This document shows, in pieces, positions 5,462-5,840 of a stretch of 5,840 bases of DNA. Each line of letters starts with the position of its first letter. Positions within the stretch are counted from its first letter, which is position 1. A model generated the notes under the pieces. That model saw only the letters and a list, made by a program, of their open reading frames with translations, did no database searches and was not told the origin of the DNA. This DNA comes from Deltaproteobacteria bacterium (GTDB taxonomy: Bacteria > Desulfobacterota > Syntrophobacteria > B119-G9). A program made the translations under genes and the position numbers. The stretch spans positions 1 to 5,840 of the forward strand of contig QMLL01000126.1 of assembly GCA_003646715.1 (NCBI GenBank), read 5' to 3'.

Positions 5462-5840
5462 TTTTATCCTCCAAACCTATGTATCGAGAGTCATAGCTAT
5501 CGATGCATGTGCCCATGGCGAAGAATTTCCCTTCCGGTATGATGCCATGATATTGGAATATCTTCACCGGTACCCCCGTTTTCGAGTGTGTTTTGGCCAC
5601 CCCAAGATACTCTCCGTTGCAATAGAACTCATCCTTCCTGATGACATCAAGTCGTTCCCCGGAATCACAAGCGACGTACTTTACAGCCAAGCACGGTGAA
5701 CAATTGGGGATCAACTTTGTGTAAAGAGGAATAACGACCAGGGTGTGTTTCTTTATGTCCGATGGCTTGAAGTGGCGCTTATAAAGAAAAATATAGTGAC
5801 CTACCGATGGGGTAGGGGAGATGGATATCCTCTTGGGGAT
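5427..5840 (-). CDS. S26-family signal peptidase, conjugation-associated (C-terminal 137 residues)
   Basis: The frame is open from base 5840 to a TAG ending at 5427. The start and N-terminal membrane anchor lie beyond the right edge, and the TTG at 5714 is internal, not a start. Residue numbers count from the first visible codon. Signal peptidase boxes are visible in order: ISISPTPSVGHY (5-16), matching SxxPTxxxG with likely nucleophile Ser6; LAVKYVACDSGERL (51-64), matching the VKRxxGxPGD box with catalytic Lys54; and MGTCIDSYDSRYIG (109-122), matching MGxxxxSxDSRYxG. The family is a membrane-bound serine-lysine protease that cuts signal peptides in the periplasm. F-like clusters such as SXT often carry a copy (TrhF/TraF type) that processes pilin or other Tra proteins. 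Position next to TraF and TraN fits that role. The Cys pair NCSPC (46-50) before the Lys box is a minor peculiarity. A host LepB is less likely given the context. Confidence 0.88.
   Translation of the reverse strand: MPKRISISPTPSVGHYIFLYKRHFKPSDIKKHTLVVIPLYTKLIPNCSPCLAVKYVACDSGERLDVIRKDEFYCNGEYLGVAKTHSKTGVPVKIFQYHGIIPEGKFFAMGTCIDSYDSRYIGLEDKNAVKAIALPIF
5468..5472 (-). promoter_or_regulatory. Ribosome binding site of the traF-like gene
   Basis: The minus strand reads GGAGG followed by 6 nt (ATAAAA) and then ATG at 5461. It lies inside the 3' end of the S26 peptidase gene and supports this start for the thioredoxin-like gene. Confidence 0.75.

Larger units (their letters stand above)
1..5840 (-). 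other. Single minus-strand conjugation operon segment with accessory cassette
   Basis: All seven genes share one strand. Their junctions are: 35 nt overlap (S26/traF-like), 35 nt overlap (traF-like/traN), 46 nt gap (traN/protease), 4 nt gap (protease/small ORF), ATGA overlap (small ORF/HU) and TAATG overlap (HU/membrane protein). No hairpin with a T tract and no convincing internal promoter was seen at any junction, so both ends of the operon lie outside the window. The other core mating genes of F-type systems (traW, traU, trbC and pilus assembly genes) are expected upstream, to the right. Confidence 0.75.

Noticed and set aside
5427..5714. A complete 95-residue protein starting at TTG 5714
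   Set aside because: The frame continues upstream to the window edge, and the upstream part holds the signal peptidase Ser box. The TTG is internal.

Overview
The whole window reads as a single minus-strand operon segment from the mating-pair-formation part of an F-type conjugative element (plasmid or ICE), followed by an accessory cassette. It suggests a Gram-negative host: TraN is an outer-membrane protein, and there are several export signals. Base composition looks intermediate, in the mid-40s percent GC by eye. No 16S rRNA or taxon-specific marker is present. The TraN style, with its GCYCINSSC motif and acidic Ca-loop-like repeat, and the PilZ domain would fit a deltaproteobacterial-type lineage, but this is only a guess.

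Transcription runs from high to low coordinates. In that order the genes are: (1) 5840-5427, the C-terminal part of an S26-family signal peptidase of the conjugation-associated kind, cut by the right edge; (2) 5461-4514, an exported TraF-type thioredoxin-fold protein with an intact CEFC motif; (3) 4548-2437, TraN, a 27-cysteine mating-pair stabilisation protein; (4) 2390-1176, an unusual membrane protein joining a canonical PilZ domain, one transmembrane helix and an SDH/Clp-fold serine protease domain; (5) 1171-941, a small acidic helical protein of unknown function; (6) 944-663, an HU-type nucleoid protein; (7) 663-1, the N-terminal 221 residues of a polytopic membrane protein, probably PAP2/Aur1-like, running off the left edge. 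This last gene starts at a TAATG junction with HU and stays open to base 1.

The genes are packed without room for terminators. S26/traF and traF/traN each overlap by 35 nt, traN to the protease has a 46 nt gap, protease to small ORF a 4 nt gap, small ORF/HU share ATGA, and HU/membrane protein share TAATG. Transcriptional and translational coupling of all seven genes is therefore likely. Genes 1-3 form a logical export and folding module: the peptidase processes exported Tra proteins, and the thioredoxin-like protein can form or shuffle disulfides in the cysteine-rich TraN. Genes 4-7 are not standard tra genes. The most interesting is the PilZ-TM-SDH protease, whose layout predicts a cytoplasmic c-di-GMP sensor joined through the membrane to a periplasmic protease. 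No RNA genes, CRISPR arrays, insertion sequences, origins or attachment sites were seen. No intergenic stretch exceeds 46 nt.
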